NCBI RefSeq assembly: GCF_030056735.1
Contig: NZ_JASHKN010000001.1
Coordinates: 496,001-560,000 of the forward strand
Origin: Rhodococcus sp. IEGM 1409
GTDB taxonomy: Bacteria > Actinomycetota > Actinomycetes > Mycobacteriales > Mycobacteriaceae
Reading direction: 5' to 3'
DNA: 64,000 bases
Shown piece after piece: positions 35,642 through 45,107 of this stretch. The notes under the pieces were generated by a model, which was not told the DNA's origin, did no database searches, and worked only from the letters and a program-made list of their open reading frames with translations. Both the position numbers and the translations under genes were made by a program. Within the stretch, counting starts at the first letter, position 1, and every line of letters begins with the position of its first letter.

Positions 35642-37155
35642 AATCCGACCGCTTCGGCTGCGGTGTCGGCACTCTGCCAGCGTCGGAGCTCGGCACCCGG
35701 AGCCCACGTCGAGTGAGTACCACTCGAAATCCTTTCGGGAAGGCGAAGTTTGCACAGTGGACCATCTCCGACGCGGGCAGCGTCGAAGATCAGGCAGAAG
35801 GACGCATCCTCGTTCATGTCAGTGGTCAACGTGATGAGGTAGCCGTCGTCTTCAGCGGTACCACCCACGCGCGGCGCCATCGAAGTCTCGCTGCCGTACA
35901 CACCGTCACCGAAGGAGAATCGTTCCTCGTTGCCCGTCAACAGGTCGTGTTTGACCAATCCGTCGAACAGGAACCATGACGGCTTACCCGAAGCCGCGTA
36001 TGCGTATCGGTACTTCTCGCCCGCGAAATTCCCGTTCATCATGCCGAATTCGGTGATCGAGTCACTGAGCTGCTCTTCACGCGTAGCTCCGGTGACCAGG
36101 TTCAATCGCCAGCGGTGCAGCCTGGTCTGCATGCGATCGAGAGCGAGGAAGCGGAAGGCACGTTCCCACTGATTGCCCATGCCGTTGTCCGACGGCTCCG
36201 GATCACCTTGGTAGAAACCGTCGAGAACTATTTCGTCACCCTCTTCGTAGGCGTTCACGAAGTGTAAGACGTAAGTCGGATCGGCCTCGAACCACTTGAT
36301 GTCAGCGGTGTTTCCGCGGCGTGGGATGACTCCGAGGCGCAGCGGGATTTCGGGATGAAAATTCGCGACGTGCGCGCCCTTCTCGAGCAGAACCGGATCC
36401 CAGAACAGGGGGCAATCGTTGAGGATCGCGTAGTTCTCCGTGAAGGCCATGTCGTGCGGCAAGCGCGGACCGGGGAGTGGGACGTCGACGTAGTGGACCA
36501 ACTCGTTGGTCGAGTCCACGACGCCGTAATGCATGTACGGAGCTTCCTTGCTGTAGTTGAAGAACAGCATTTCTCCGGTTTTGTCGTCCACCTTCGGATG
36601 CGCGGACACGCCCCATTCGAAGGGGAACTTGCCGTTCCAGCTTTCCTTTCCGAGTGTCTCCGCCGACATCGGATCGAGGCGATACAGATCCCCACACTGG
36701 TAGAAGCTGGTGAGAGCGGTTCCCCGGTGAACCACGACGTCGGTGCTGGACGCATCCTTCATCCGGGTGCGTGCACCTTTGCCGCCCTCGGGTCGACTGA
36801 GTTTGGGAGACTCGGCAAGCCCGGCCCACAAGGCAGCGCCGGCATCCTGCTCGGCCGCCAATCCGTCCGTACGTACGAATCGATTGCGGTAGAACGACTC
36901 TCCGTCGCGAAAGCCCACGATGTGGACCATGCCGTCACCGTCGAAGGGGTGATACGCCTTCATCGAGGGATGAAGCGGATTCTCGGTGTTACGCAGGTAG
37001 ACACCGTCGAGGTCTTTCGGAACCTCACCGAACACGACTTCGAGATTGTCCGCTTTGAACTCGGTGGTCTGCGGTTGCCACGGGCCGGTGCGATACGGGT
37101 GATCGTCATCGGCGGGAAGGGTGGACAACAACTTGCCTACGATTTCGACGTCCAT
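35638..37155 (-). CDS. Carotenoid/stilbene cleavage oxygenase (RPE65/CCD family)
   Basis: A 505-residue seven-bladed propeller oxygenase. The four iron-binding histidines can be placed in SAHPK, LPHDMAF, LHFVNAYEEG and the C-terminal GTHSTW. The N-terminal YLRNTENP and FDGDGMVH segments are family hallmarks. Members split a C=C bond with O2 in carotenoids, apocarotenoids, lignostilbenes or isoeugenol-like compounds. It is followed by the VOC gene and preceded by an SCP-x-type thiolase, so a cleaved fragment may enter CoA metabolism (inference). No signal peptide is seen. Confidence 0.88.
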   Translation of the reverse strand: MDVEIVGKLLSTLPADDDHPYRTGPWQPQTTEFKADNLEVVFGEVPKDLDGVYLRNTENPLHPSMKAYHPFDGDGMVHIVGFRDGESFYRNRFVRTDGLAAEQDAGAALWAGLAESPKLSRPEGGKGARTRMKDASSTDVVVHRGTALTSFYQCGDLYRLDPMSAETLGKESWNGKFPFEWGVSAHPKVDDKTGEMLFFNYSKEAPYMHYGVVDSTNELVHYVDVPLPGPRLPHDMAFTENYAILNDCPLFWDPVLLEKGAHVANFHPEIPLRLGVIPRRGNTADIKWFEADPTYVLHFVNAYEEGDEIVLDGFYQGDPEPSDNGMGNQWERAFRFLALDRMQTRLHRWRLNLVTGATREEQLSDSITEFGMMNGNFAGEKYRYAYAASGKPSWFLFDGLVKHDLLTGNEERFSFGDGVYGSETSMAPRVGGTAEDDGYLITLTTDMNEDASFCLIFDAARVGDGPLCKLRLPERISSGTHSTWAPGAELRRWQSADTAAEAVGL

Positions 37156-37197
37156 GGATTTCTCTTTTCGACTGATGGGGAAAGACTGGTCTGCAAT

Positions 37198-38430
37198 TCA
37201 GGAAACGGCGTCGACGACAAAACTGACGGTGGTGGCCGTACTTCCGCCGAAGTTGAGCGTCGCAAAGCGGTTTGCGCCCTCGACTTGGAAGCCGCCGGCC
37301 GTTCCCGTCACCTGATGCGCCGCATCGAGAAGCATGCGGACACCGCTGGCGCCCACCGGATGACCGCCGCCGATCAGACCGCCGCTGGGGTTGATCGGCA
37401 GCTTGCCGCCCATGGCGATGTCGCCACTCTCGATGGCTTTCCAGGACTCGCCGGGCGCTGTCAGACCGATGTGGTCGATCGCAAGATACTCACTCGCAGT
37501 GAAACAATCATGTGTTTCGATCCCGTCTATCCCGGCCAGATCGACGCCGGCCCGGGAGAAGGCGTGCATCACCGCATCCCGAACGTGTGGCATCACGTAG
37601 GGATTCTCCGCGTCACGCGCCAGTTTCTGTTCAAGGCCCAAACCGACGGTGCGGTGGCCCCAGCCCGCGATCTGAGCCAGAGGAGTCGCCGCGGCACCAG
37701 GATGCTCACGAAGGTACTTGTCCGTCACGAGCACCACCCCGGCACCACCGTCGGTCACCTGACTGCAATCGAATCGTCGAACACCACCTTCCACAACAGG
37801 ATTGGTGGTGTCGTCGCCACCGCTGTTCCTGAGCAGATCGGGCACCGACCAACCGCGTGTCTGTGCGTTGGGGTTGTTCTTCGCGTTCGCGAAATTGATC
37901 TGCGAGATCGCGCGAAGGTGAGATTCGTCGATCCCGTAACGGCGCCCGTACTCCTTCGACACACGATCGAACATGTACGGCCACATGAATTTCGCTTCCT
38001 GACCTTCATGCCCGACCCAGGCTGCGGCACCCAGATGGCCCGCTGCGTCGTCACCCGGAACTGTCTTCTCCAGTTCGATACCCATCACCAGAGCCGCGTC
38101 GTAGTTGCCGGCACGCAGGTCTGCCATTGCGGCGAGTACCGCGATACTGCCCGATGCGCATGCCGCCTCATGCCTGGACGAGGGCACACCCCAGAGATCT
38201 GGATGGACGGTGGCGGGCATCGCACCCAGCTGACCTTGGCCGGCAAACAACTGACCGAAGGCATTACCGACGTGAATCACCTCGATGTCGGCGGCAGGAA
38301 CCTTCGCCGCGGCCAGCGTGTGGTTCACCACCTCTTCGGCAAGGTTCGCGAAATCGAGTTCCTCACGGGTGAAGTTTCGCGCGAAGTCGGATTGGTACCC
38401 GCCGAGAATCCAAATGTTCGAAACAGTCAT
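37198..38430 (-). CDS. Thiolase-family protein, SCP-x type
   Basis: A 410-residue thiolase-fold enzyme. The nucleophilic Cys is in EAACASGS, and the His motif is GGGHPVGASG. The C-terminal segment NFGGSTATTVSFVV lacks the second Cys of classical thiolases, as in SCP2-type thiolases. The ATG at 38430 follows GGGAGAGG at good spacing. Such thiolases cleave branched or sterol side-chain 3-ketoacyl-CoAs. It heads a leftward operon with the carotenoid oxygenase and VOC genes and is divergent from a second thiolase. Confidence 0.83.
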   Translation of the reverse strand: MTVSNIWILGGYQSDFARNFTREELDFANLAEEVVNHTLAAAKVPAADIEVIHVGNAFGQLFAGQGQLGAMPATVHPDLWGVPSSRHEAACASGSIAVLAAMADLRAGNYDAALVMGIELEKTVPGDDAAGHLGAAAWVGHEGQEAKFMWPYMFDRVSKEYGRRYGIDESHLRAISQINFANAKNNPNAQTRGWSVPDLLRNSGGDDTTNPVVEGGVRRFDCSQVTDGGAGVVLVTDKYLREHPGAAATPLAQIAGWGHRTVGLGLEQKLARDAENPYVMPHVRDAVMHAFSRAGVDLAGIDGIETHDCFTASEYLAIDHIGLTAPGESWKAIESGDIAMGGKLPINPSGGLIGGGHPVGASGVRMLLDAAHQVTGTAGGFQVEGANRFATLNFGGSTATTVSFVVDAVS

Positions 38431-38488
38431 GACCTCTCCCCTTGCCGATCCGGGCCTCGGTGACGTCACCGGGATACCCGTGTATCGG

Positions 38489-38539
38489 CGGTTGTAATTT
38501 CATCGCAACCGTACTACAACTAGCAGAGTAACTCTACTA
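38489..38539. promoter_or_regulatory. Divergent promoter with two dyads between thiolase operons
   Basis: In the 124-base gap between the two thiolase genes there is CGGTTG-N11-CAACCG (38489-38511) and the near-perfect palindrome TAGCAGAGTAACTCTACTA (38521-38539, one mismatched pair). The second lies 15 bases before the rightward ATG, a good place for a TetR- or HxlR-type repressor. The regulator is not identified. Confidence 0.5.
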
Positions 38540-38554
38540 ATTGAAGGGTTGAAA

Positions 38555-39766
38555 ATGACTGATGCTTTTGTCCTCGACTACGTGCGCACCCCGCGCGGTC
38601 GAGCATCGGCGCGAGGCGCCCTCCACGAACACAGCCCCGTGAATCTGGTCGTCCACCTGGCCAAGGCTCTGCAAGGTCGAACAAACCTCGCCGCAGAACA
38701 GATCGACGACGTAGTTCTCGGTTGCGCATCACAGGTGGACGAGCAGGGCGCGAACATCGCGAGAACTGCCGCACTCCTGGCAGGTTGGGGCGACTCCGTT
38801 CCCGGCGCGACCCTCAATCGTTTCTGCGCATCCGGTGTCGACGCAGTCGGCCAGAGCGCAGCCCGCATCCGAAGTGACGACGTCTCTCTCGTCGTGGCAG
38901 GAGGCGTCGAAAGCGTCTCCCGCACTCCGATGTTCAGTGATCGCGGACCGCTGTGGACCGACCCGGCGACTATCGCGCAGATCGGTTCCATCCACATGGG
39001 TGTTGCCGCCGACTTGAATGCCACGATCGAGGGATACTCCCGCGACGAGTTGGATGCCTACGGCGTCGAAACCCAGCACAAAGCTGCCGAAGCGTGGCGC
39101 AACGGGGCGTTCGAGCGGTCGGTTGTACCTGTTCCCGGCAGAAACGGTGAGGCTGGAATCGCGCACGACGAACTGGTCAGGGCAGACACGAGCGCAGAGG
39201 GACTCGCAGCACTTCCGGCCGCATTCGAGGGACTCGGCGCCGGCGGTCAGGATGCTCTCGCGCTCGCTGCCTACCCAGAGGTCGGAAAGATCGAACACCT
39301 GCACACCGTCGGATCCTCTCCCGCCATGGCCGACGGAGCTGCACTCCTACTCCTCGGGTCCGAGAAAGCCGCTGCCCGAGCCGGTTTGACACCTCGCGCA
39401 CGGATCATCGGGTCCGCGTCGACATCGGTGAATCCGGTTCTCATGCTCACGGCAGGTCAGAGCGCCGTGGAGGCCGTCATCGCGCGAGCCGGGCTGCGTC
39501 CGCAGGACATCGACGTGTTCGAGTTCGCGGAAGCCTTCTCCGCGCTCTGCCTGCGGTTCCGTCGCGATCTCGACGCCGGGCCGGACCGGATGAACCCCAA
39601 CGGCGGAACGATGGCGATGGGCCATGCATTCGGCGCGACCGGAGCAATTCTCGTGGGCGCGTGCGTCGACGAACTGGTTCGAAGCGATGGACGATACGGC
39701 GTGGCCGCGGTCAGTGGCGCTGCAGGCGTCGGAGTTGCCGTGCTCGTCGAACGGATCGCATCATGA
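38555..39766 (+). CDS. Thiolase (acetyl-CoA acyltransferase family) with altered active site
   Basis: A 403-residue thiolase. The nucleophile Cys91 is present in [10 protein letters not shown]. The His motif reads GHAFGATGA instead of GHPxGxSG. The C-terminal CxG catalytic motif reads SGAAGVG, so the second Cys (the acid/base) is Ser. GAAGGG lies just before the ATG. It should perform thiolytic release of acetyl- or propionyl-CoA, or the reverse, though the missing Cys may alter direction or rate. It starts a four-gene rightward operon. Confidence 0.82.
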   Translation: MTDAFVLDYVRTPRGRASARGALHEHSPVNLVVHLAKALQGRTNLAAEQIDDVVLGCASQVDEQGANIARTAALLAGWGDSVPGATLNRFCASGVDAVGQSAARIRSDDVSLVVAGGVESVSRTPMFSDRGPLWTDPATIAQIGSIHMGVAADLNATIEGYSRDELDAYGVETQHKAAEAWRNGAFERSVVPVPGRNGEAGIAHDELVRADTSAEGLAALPAAFEGLGAGGQDALALAAYPEVGKIEHLHTVGSSPAMADGAALLLLGSEKAAARAGLTPRARIIGSASTSVNPVLMLTAGQSAVEAVIARAGLRPQDIDVFEFAEAFSALCLRFRRDLDAGPDRMNPNGGTMAMGHAFGATGAILVGACVDELVRSDGRYGVAAVSGAAGVGVAVLVERIAS

Positions 39767-40686
39767 CCGCCAGTGCACTCTCCGGCCGCGTTGCCGTCGT
39801 CACCGGAGGTGGCAAGGGCCTCGGCCGCGCCGTCGCGCTGCATCTGGCAAGCCGAGGCGTCACGGTGATCGTCAACAATCGAAATCGCACACTCGATTCG
39901 AGCGGCCGAGGCCCCGCAGATCAGGTTGTCGACGAAATCCTCGAAGCCGGTGGACAGGCCGTTGCCAACCATGACGACGTCACCGACCCCGAAGTCGGTC
40001 GAAAGTTGTTGAACGACGCTCTCACTCGGTTCGGACGACTCGATTTCTGCATCACCAGCGCCGCGGTCAGCGGTCCGCAGATGCTCCACCGCACCACTGC
40101 CGAGAACCTCAGTACCGTCATCACGACAAACGTCGTCGGGACCGCGCTGGTTGCAGCCGAAGCCTCCCGCGTGATGCGCGAAGCCGGGTTCGGACGCATC
40201 GTGATGATCGCCTCGACCGCAGGACTGCACGGTGAGCCCACCGTATCCGCCTATGCCGCAAGCAAGGGAGCCGTGATCGCCCTGGGTCGCACCGCAGCGG
40301 CAGAAGGTGCGAACCGCAACGTCTTCACCAATGTCCTTCTTCCCTATGCCACTACGCAGATGACCGAATCCGGAATGAACCCCGAATTCATCGACATTAT
40401 GGGAGCCGACTTGGTCGCACCGGTAGTCACCGCCCTTGTCGATCCCGAGTCCACTACCAACGGTCAGGTGATCGTCACGGCAGGCAACGGCGTGCGTTCG
40501 GCCGACGCCGTCGAGGGATCGACCGAATTCTTACCTACCACCACCGAACTCGATGCCACGGCGCTCGATGCACTGCTCGTAGCCAGTCGACTCGGCACAC
40601 CTCACACCTATCCGAGCGCACAGGAAGCCTTCGCGGACTTCGCTTCCGAACTGCTCGACCACCACAATCAGAAAGCGCACGCATGA
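39763..40686 (+). CDS. SDR, 17-beta-HSD4/MFE-2-like 3-hydroxyacyl-CoA dehydrogenase
   Basis: A 307-residue SDR with cofactor motif [11 protein letters not shown] and catalytic YAASK. An [11 protein letters not shown]-containing insertion after beta-strand 2 resembles that of the dehydrogenase part of peroxisomal multifunctional enzyme type 2. Such SDRs oxidise 3-hydroxyacyl-CoAs, the step just before a thiolase. It overlaps both neighbours by 4 bases (ATGA). The reaction is inferred from similarity and order. Confidence 0.82.
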   Translation: MTASALSGRVAVVTGGGKGLGRAVALHLASRGVTVIVNNRNRTLDSSGRGPADQVVDEILEAGGQAVANHDDVTDPEVGRKLLNDALTRFGRLDFCITSAAVSGPQMLHRTTAENLSTVITTNVVGTALVAAEASRVMREAGFGRIVMIASTAGLHGEPTVSAYAASKGAVIALGRTAAAEGANRNVFTNVLLPYATTQMTESGMNPEFIDIMGADLVAPVVTALVDPESTTNGQVIVTAGNGVRSADAVEGSTEFLPTTTELDATALDALLVASRLGTPHTYPSAQEAFADFASELLDHHNQKAHA

Positions 40687-41507
40687 CCGACATCCCACTG
40701 GGCGATCTAGCACTGAACTTCGGTGTGAGTACACTCGCCGTACTCCTCTTCATCGCTGCAGTGATGGCCGTCGCCATCCGAATGAACAATCACTCGATCA
40801 TCGATATCTGCTGGGGGCCGGGCTTCGCCGTCGTCGCCGTCGTCTCGTACCTGACGTCCATCGGATCGGAAGGAAACGATCTGCGTCGCCTCGTTGTCCT
40901 TGTCCTGACCGTGGTGTGGGGGATGCGACTGGGGTTGTACATCGGCTTCAGAAACCGTGGGCACGGGCAGGACAAGCGCTACACTGCCCTGCTCAAACAT
41001 CAACAGGGACCGTTGATTCCGTTCCTGATTCGTAAGATCTACGGACTCCAGGGCGTCCTCATTCTCGTGGTGTCGCTGCCCGTCCAGTTCGCGATGTACG
41101 AGTTTCGTGCCCTCGGCGTCGTCGGCGCGATCGGTATCGCCATCTGGGCCATCGGCTTCGCCTTCGAATCGGTTGGCGACTACCAACTTTCCCGCTTCAA
41201 GGCTGATCCTGCCAATACCGGAAAAGTGATGGATCGTGGATTGTGGGCCTGGACTCGGCACCCCAACTACTTCGGCGATGCGTGCGTCTGGGTCGGACTG
41301 TTCATCCTCGCACTCGGTGATCCGCTGACGCTGATCACGATCATCTCGCCGATCGTGATGATCAAACTGCTGTTGAGCTACAGCGGTAAGGCGTTGCTCG
41401 AACGTGGCATGCGAAAGAGCAAGGGGCAGGCTTACGACGACTACGTCGCCCGGACCAGCGGATTCTTTCCCCGTCCGCCCCGCCCGGCCCGAAACCACGC
41501 GTCGTGA
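40683..41507 (+). CDS. DUF1295 integral-membrane protein (steroid 5-alpha-reductase-like)
   Basis: A 274-residue protein with about seven hydrophobic segments. The C-terminal signature DRGLWAWTRHPNYFGDACVWVG is the NADPH-binding region of the DUF1295/steroid 5-alpha-reductase/ICMT group. Relatives reduce conjugated double bonds or are of unknown function. It overlaps the SDR upstream and the thioesterase downstream (GTGA), so it is made in step with beta-oxidation enzymes, consistent with a hydrophobic, membrane-partitioned substrate. Confidence 0.82.
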   Translation: MTDIPLGDLALNFGVSTLAVLLFIAAVMAVAIRMNNHSIIDICWGPGFAVVAVVSYLTSIGSEGNDLRRLVVLVLTVVWGMRLGLYIGFRNRGHGQDKRYTALLKHQQGPLIPFLIRKIYGLQGVLILVVSLPVQFAMYEFRALGVVGAIGIAIWAIGFAFESVGDYQLSRFKADPANTGKVMDRGLWAWTRHPNYFGDACVWVGLFILALGDPLTLITIISPIVMIKLLLSYSGKALLERGMRKSKGQAYDDYVARTSGFFPRPPRPARNHAS

Positions 41508-42370
41508 CTGCCCCCACGAGTGGCCTCGCCGACGTCTTCGACCTGGAATCGACCGGCCCGGACCGGTGGCAAGGGTCGAACGACGGTGTTCGACTACCTC
41601 AGTTGTTCGGCGGCCAACTGGTCGCCCAGTCGATTCTCGCAGCCGGACACACGGTCACCGACGGCAAAACGATAAGTTCCGTCCACACGCACTTCCTGCG
41701 CCCCGGGTCGACGAATCGCGCGACCGAGTTCTCGGTGGATCGTCTTCGCGACGGAAAGCGCCTGTCCACCAGAGGCGTCGACGTCCACCAGGACGGACGA
41801 CTCGTCTGCCGCTCGACGGTCTCGGCCTCTTCGATCGACGAGGGCATCACTCACAGTCGAGCCGTTCCTGCAGCACTCTCACCCGAAGAGTGCGCGACGT
41901 TGAAAGAGTTGGCCGAGACAGACGGTGAACTAGGAGAAGTGTGGGAGGAGTTCTCCGCCATCGAGATTCGTGTGTCACCGCTCGATTCGCAGTGCCCCAC
42001 GACACATTCGGCGGCGCCTCCGCGCAACATCTGGATGCGTTCGGCGCAGCGATTGAGCGAAGATCCGCTGATTCACGTCGCTGCTCTTGCCTATGCCAGC
42101 GATTTGATGCTGATGGCCACCGCTCTGACTCCGCACGGATACGACATCGGGCAGGAGCACTCGCTCGATACGGATTGGACGGGTGTATCCCTCGATCACA
42201 CGATGTGGTTTCAGCGCCCCGTGCGAGCAGACGAGTGGCTGCTCTTCGAACATTCGACTCCCACAGCTCATGCCGGCAGAGCGGTCGTGAACGCCGCGGT
42301 CTTCGATCGATCCGGACTCCAGATCTGCCAGATCACCCAGGAAGCGTTACTCATTGCCCGTATCGAGTGA
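41504..42370 (+). CDS. Acyl-CoA thioesterase II (TesB-like)
   Basis: A 288-residue double-hotdog thioesterase. The N-terminal half has QLFGGQLVAQSILAA. The C-terminal half has the Asp-Ser/Thr-Gln catalytic set in SLDHTMWF, STPTAHAGR and TQEALL. It hydrolyses medium or long acyl-CoAs to free acid and CoA, probably to release dead-end CoA esters. It begins with a GTGA overlap and closes the rightward thiolase operon. Confidence 0.86.
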   Translation: MTAPTSGLADVFDLESTGPDRWQGSNDGVRLPQLFGGQLVAQSILAAGHTVTDGKTISSVHTHFLRPGSTNRATEFSVDRLRDGKRLSTRGVDVHQDGRLVCRSTVSASSIDEGITHSRAVPAALSPEECATLKELAETDGELGEVWEEFSAIEIRVSPLDSQCPTTHSAAPPRNIWMRSAQRLSEDPLIHVAALAYASDLMLMATALTPHGYDIGQEHSLDTDWTGVSLDHTMWFQRPVRADEWLLFEHSTPTAHAGRAVVNAAVFDRSGLQICQITQEALLIARIE

Positions 42371-42442
42371 TTCCCGACTCTTTCTGCAGACCACTCGGTA
42401 CGCTCTCGCGGTGCCTCAGGGTTCGCGGCCTATGATTTCGGG

Positions 42443-43477
42443 GTGGTACGAGTGAATGCAACCGGCGCTTCGACACCCACGGCGTCGGCCGGATCTTTGA
42501 CACCCACGGCGTCGGTGGGCGTCACCGAGTTGCCCGCAGGCGGACCCAACGCACTGGCCGTCACGCTCGGGTTGTTGGGGGACGAGTGGAACCTCTGGAT
42601 TCTGCGGTTCGCCTTGTTGGGGTCGCGGCGCTACAACGACTGGCTGGCACTGGGGGGAATCTCCAACTCCGTGTTGTCCGCACGGTTGGCAATCCTGACG
42701 GCCGGCGGAATGCTCGAGCGTCGTGAGTATCAGCAGAATCCGCCGCGACACGAGTACTCGGTCACTCGCAAAGGGCAGTCGATCTGGCCCGTCCTCATCA
42801 CCATGTGGTCGTGGGAGAAGCAGTGGGCGCCCAATGAAACCGCGCCGCTACCACCACTGCGGCACAGCACATGCGGAAACGACTTCACCCCGATCCTGCG
42901 GTGCAAGGAGTGCGGCGAGGACGTGGACGTGCGGTCTCTGGACTCCGAAATGGGCCCGAGTGGCGACTTCTCACGCAGTGTCCCCGAAGCAACATCTCGG
43001 CGACGCTCCACCAAGTCCGAACGCCGACCGGAAATTCTGGCTCACACGATGGAACTCGTCGGCAATCGCTGGTCAGCGGCGATCATCGGTGCGGCTTTCC
43101 GAGGCGCCCGCCGTTACGGAGAGTTCGCCGAGATCACCGGCGCACCACCGGCGATAGTCGCGGATCGCTTGAAGCACCTCACCGAGATCGGTGTGATGGA
43201 AACGCGGCCGCTTCCGGATCGTCCCCAGTGGTCGGAGTATCGACTCACCGCCAAGGGGACGGCCTACTTCCCCGTCGTGATGTGCATGATCTCCTGGGGT
43301 CAGCGTTGGTTCAGATCCGCGGACGGTCCGGACATCGTTCTCCATCACAACGCTTGCGGAAAGCGGTTCGAAGCAAGGCTCGGGTGCAGTGTGTGCGGTG
43401 AGGAATTGAGGTCTTCGGACATCGAGGCGATCGACCTCACCACCTCGGTCCACGTGCCCGGGTCCGGCTGGTCCTGA
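42443..43477 (+). CDS. Double-HxlR transcriptional regulator with two Cys clusters
   Basis: A 344-residue protein made of two HxlR winged-helix domains (about residues 35-115 and 195-275). Each is followed by a short cysteine motif: CGNDFTPILRCKECG and CGKRFEARLGCSVCG, both C-x10-C-x2-C. HxlR regulators normally are single-domain dimers of about 110-150 residues, so this is an internal duplication acting as a built-in dimer. The GTG at 42443 lies 7 bases after a TATGAT -10-like box (42431-42436), suggesting a leaderless mRNA. It probably controls the adjacent catabolic operons. Confidence 0.85.
   Translation: MVRVNATGASTPTASAGSLTPTASVGVTELPAGGPNALAVTLGLLGDEWNLWILRFALLGSRRYNDWLALGGISNSVLSARLAILTAGGMLERREYQQNPPRHEYSVTRKGQSIWPVLITMWSWEKQWAPNETAPLPPLRHSTCGNDFTPILRCKECGEDVDVRSLDSEMGPSGDFSRSVPEATSRRRSTKSERRPEILAHTMELVGNRWSAAIIGAAFRGARRYGEFAEITGAPPAIVADRLKHLTEIGVMETRPLPDRPQWSEYRLTAKGTAYFPVVMCMISWGQRWFRSADGPDIVLHHNACGKRFEARLGCSVCGEELRSSDIEAIDLTTSVHVPGSGWS
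42473..42515. repeat. 27-bp-period direct repeat in the HxlR gene 5' end
   Basis: ACACCCACGGCGTCGG occurs at 42473-42488 and again at 42500-42515, a period of 27 bases. It encodes a repeated TPTAS segment in the N-terminal tail ahead of the first winged helix. Confidence 0.85.
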
Positions 43478-43484
43478 GGTCCGC

Positions 43485-44864
43485 TCAGCCGGCAGTGCGG
43501 ATCCGGTCGAAACTCCGGCCACGGTGTTCGAGTGGCAGCCTGTCGCCTCGCCCGAACAACTTGTTGCGCAGTGTCCCCTCGTCGTAGTCGCTCTGGTAGG
43601 CGCCCCTCTTCGTCAGCTCCGGAATCACATGCTCCACAATGTCTTCGAAGGTTCCTGGAGTCACCGCGTACGCGAGATTGAACCCGTCGACGTCGGTTTC
43701 GGCAACCCACTCCTGCAACTCATCCGCGACCTCGGCGCCGGAACCGACGACGATCGGACCCAGCCCGCCGATACCCGCCCACTCCGCGATGTCCCCCACC
43801 GTCCATTCACGGCCCTTCTCGTCGGCCTGACTGAATGATGCGACCGCGGATTGAATGGCATTGCTCTCGACGTTTCCGATCGGCTCGTCGGCTCGGTATC
43901 CGGACAGGTCGATCCCCATCCATCCCGAGGTGAAGACGAGTGCACCTTCGCTGCTGGCGTAACTGCGGTAATCCTCGAGCTTCGCCTGAGCCAATTCGGA
44001 GGTTCGGTCGGTGATGATCGTCAACAGAGTGTAAATCCGGGCCGAGTACGGATCGCGGCCCACCTTGGTCAGCTCGTTTCGGATTCGGGCAACGGTGTCT
44101 TTGAGAATCGCCTTGGTCGGCGCACCGACAAAAATTGCCTCGGCATTCTCGGCGGCGAATCGAACCCCGCGAGGCGACGCGCCGGCCTGGAAGATGACCG
44201 GCGTCCGCTGCGGGGACGGTTCCGAGATGTGGATGCCCGGAACCGTGAAGTGCTTGCCTTCATGTTCGATCGGATGAACTTTGGACGGGTCCGTGTAGAC
44301 CCCTGTGGTCCTGTCACGCACCACCGCATCGTCTTCCCACGACGTTTCCCACAACTTGTAGAGAACCTCGAGGTACTCGTCCGCGTGGTCGTAGCGATCG
44401 TCGTGTTGGAGTTGGTCGTCCTCGCCCATGTTCCGTGCGGCCGACGGGAGGTATCCGGTGACCACGTTCCAGCCGATTCGCCCGTTCGTCAGGTGATCGA
44501 GGGTGCTCAAGCGCCGAGCGAACGGGTACGGATGCTCAAACGCCGTACCTGCGGTGATACCGAAGCCCAAGTGCTCCGTCACGGCAGCCATCGCCGACGC
44601 TAGCAGTAGCGGGTCCGAGACCGGTACCTGCGCGCCCTGCCGCAACGCTGCGTCGTGGTTCCCGCCGTACACGTCGTACGTTCCCAGGACATCTGCCAGG
44701 AAGAGTCCGTCGAATCGTCCACGCTCGAGGAGCTTGGCCAATTCCGTCCAGTACCTCAGATCCGTGTACCTGGACGACTGGTCCTCGGGGTGGCGCCACA
44801 GACCTGGCGATTGGTGGGCGACGCAGTTCATGGCAAAGGCGTTGAAGCGGATTCTGCGGGTCAT
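43485..44864 (-). CDS. Flavin-dependent monooxygenase, NtaA/SnaA/DszA (LLM) family
   Basis: A 459-residue FMNH2-dependent monooxygenase. Family landmarks are GLFLADVLG, GRIGWNVVTGYLPSAARNMG, HDDRYDHADEYLEVLYKLW, VIFQAGASPRG and the C-terminal LRNKLFG. It is clearly related to DszA (dibenzothiophene-sulfone monooxygenase), and to NtaA and alkanesulfonate enzymes, which need a separate flavin reductase. The start at 44864 (MTRRIRFNAF) fits the family better than 44903. It is convergent with the HxlR gene, 7 bases apart. Sulphur or nitrogen scavenging is likely; the substrate is unknown. Confidence 0.85.
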   Translation of the reverse strand: MTRRIRFNAFAMNCVAHQSPGLWRHPEDQSSRYTDLRYWTELAKLLERGRFDGLFLADVLGTYDVYGGNHDAALRQGAQVPVSDPLLLASAMAAVTEHLGFGITAGTAFEHPYPFARRLSTLDHLTNGRIGWNVVTGYLPSAARNMGEDDQLQHDDRYDHADEYLEVLYKLWETSWEDDAVVRDRTTGVYTDPSKVHPIEHEGKHFTVPGIHISEPSPQRTPVIFQAGASPRGVRFAAENAEAIFVGAPTKAILKDTVARIRNELTKVGRDPYSARIYTLLTIITDRTSELAQAKLEDYRSYASSEGALVFTSGWMGIDLSGYRADEPIGNVESNAIQSAVASFSQADEKGREWTVGDIAEWAGIGGLGPIVVGSGAEVADELQEWVAETDVDGFNLAYAVTPGTFEDIVEHVIPELTKRGAYQSDYDEGTLRNKLFGRGDRLPLEHRGRSFDRIRTAG

Positions 44865-45059
44865 TCCCGCACCATGCCGTGCCCGCTCCGCGGTGACCAC
44901 CATTGCGATCAGTGCGATCGGTTCGGCCTCCTGCTTGCACCCGGCGATACCGTCGACTTCGCCACCTCGTCGGCGGGCCGCTACACTGACTAGCGCAGCT
45001 GTGACGTCTGGGGCTTCGTGCCGACAGGTCGAGCGGATGCAACAGCAGTATCGGGAAGC

Positions 45060-45085
45060 GAAAACCCCCGCAGCACAGGGTTTTC
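45060..45085. terminator. Hairpin upstream of tRNA-Arg
   Basis: GAAAACCC (45060-45067) and GGGTTTTC (45078-45085) form an 8-bp stem with a 10-base loop ending in a T-run, so it could stop rightward transcription from the monooxygenase promoter side. It may instead belong to the tRNA promoter region. The 243 bases between the monooxygenase start and the tRNA otherwise hold no gene I can support. Confidence 0.4.
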
Positions 45086-45107
45086 AGTGCTTGTCGGTAT
45101 GCTCCCC

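Noticed and set aside
36355-38463. A 702-codon open frame on the + strand
   Set aside because: It is antisense to the carotenoid-oxygenase and SCP-x thiolase genes, which have full family motifs. Long antisense frames are expected in high-GC DNA, and the translation shows no recognisable domain.
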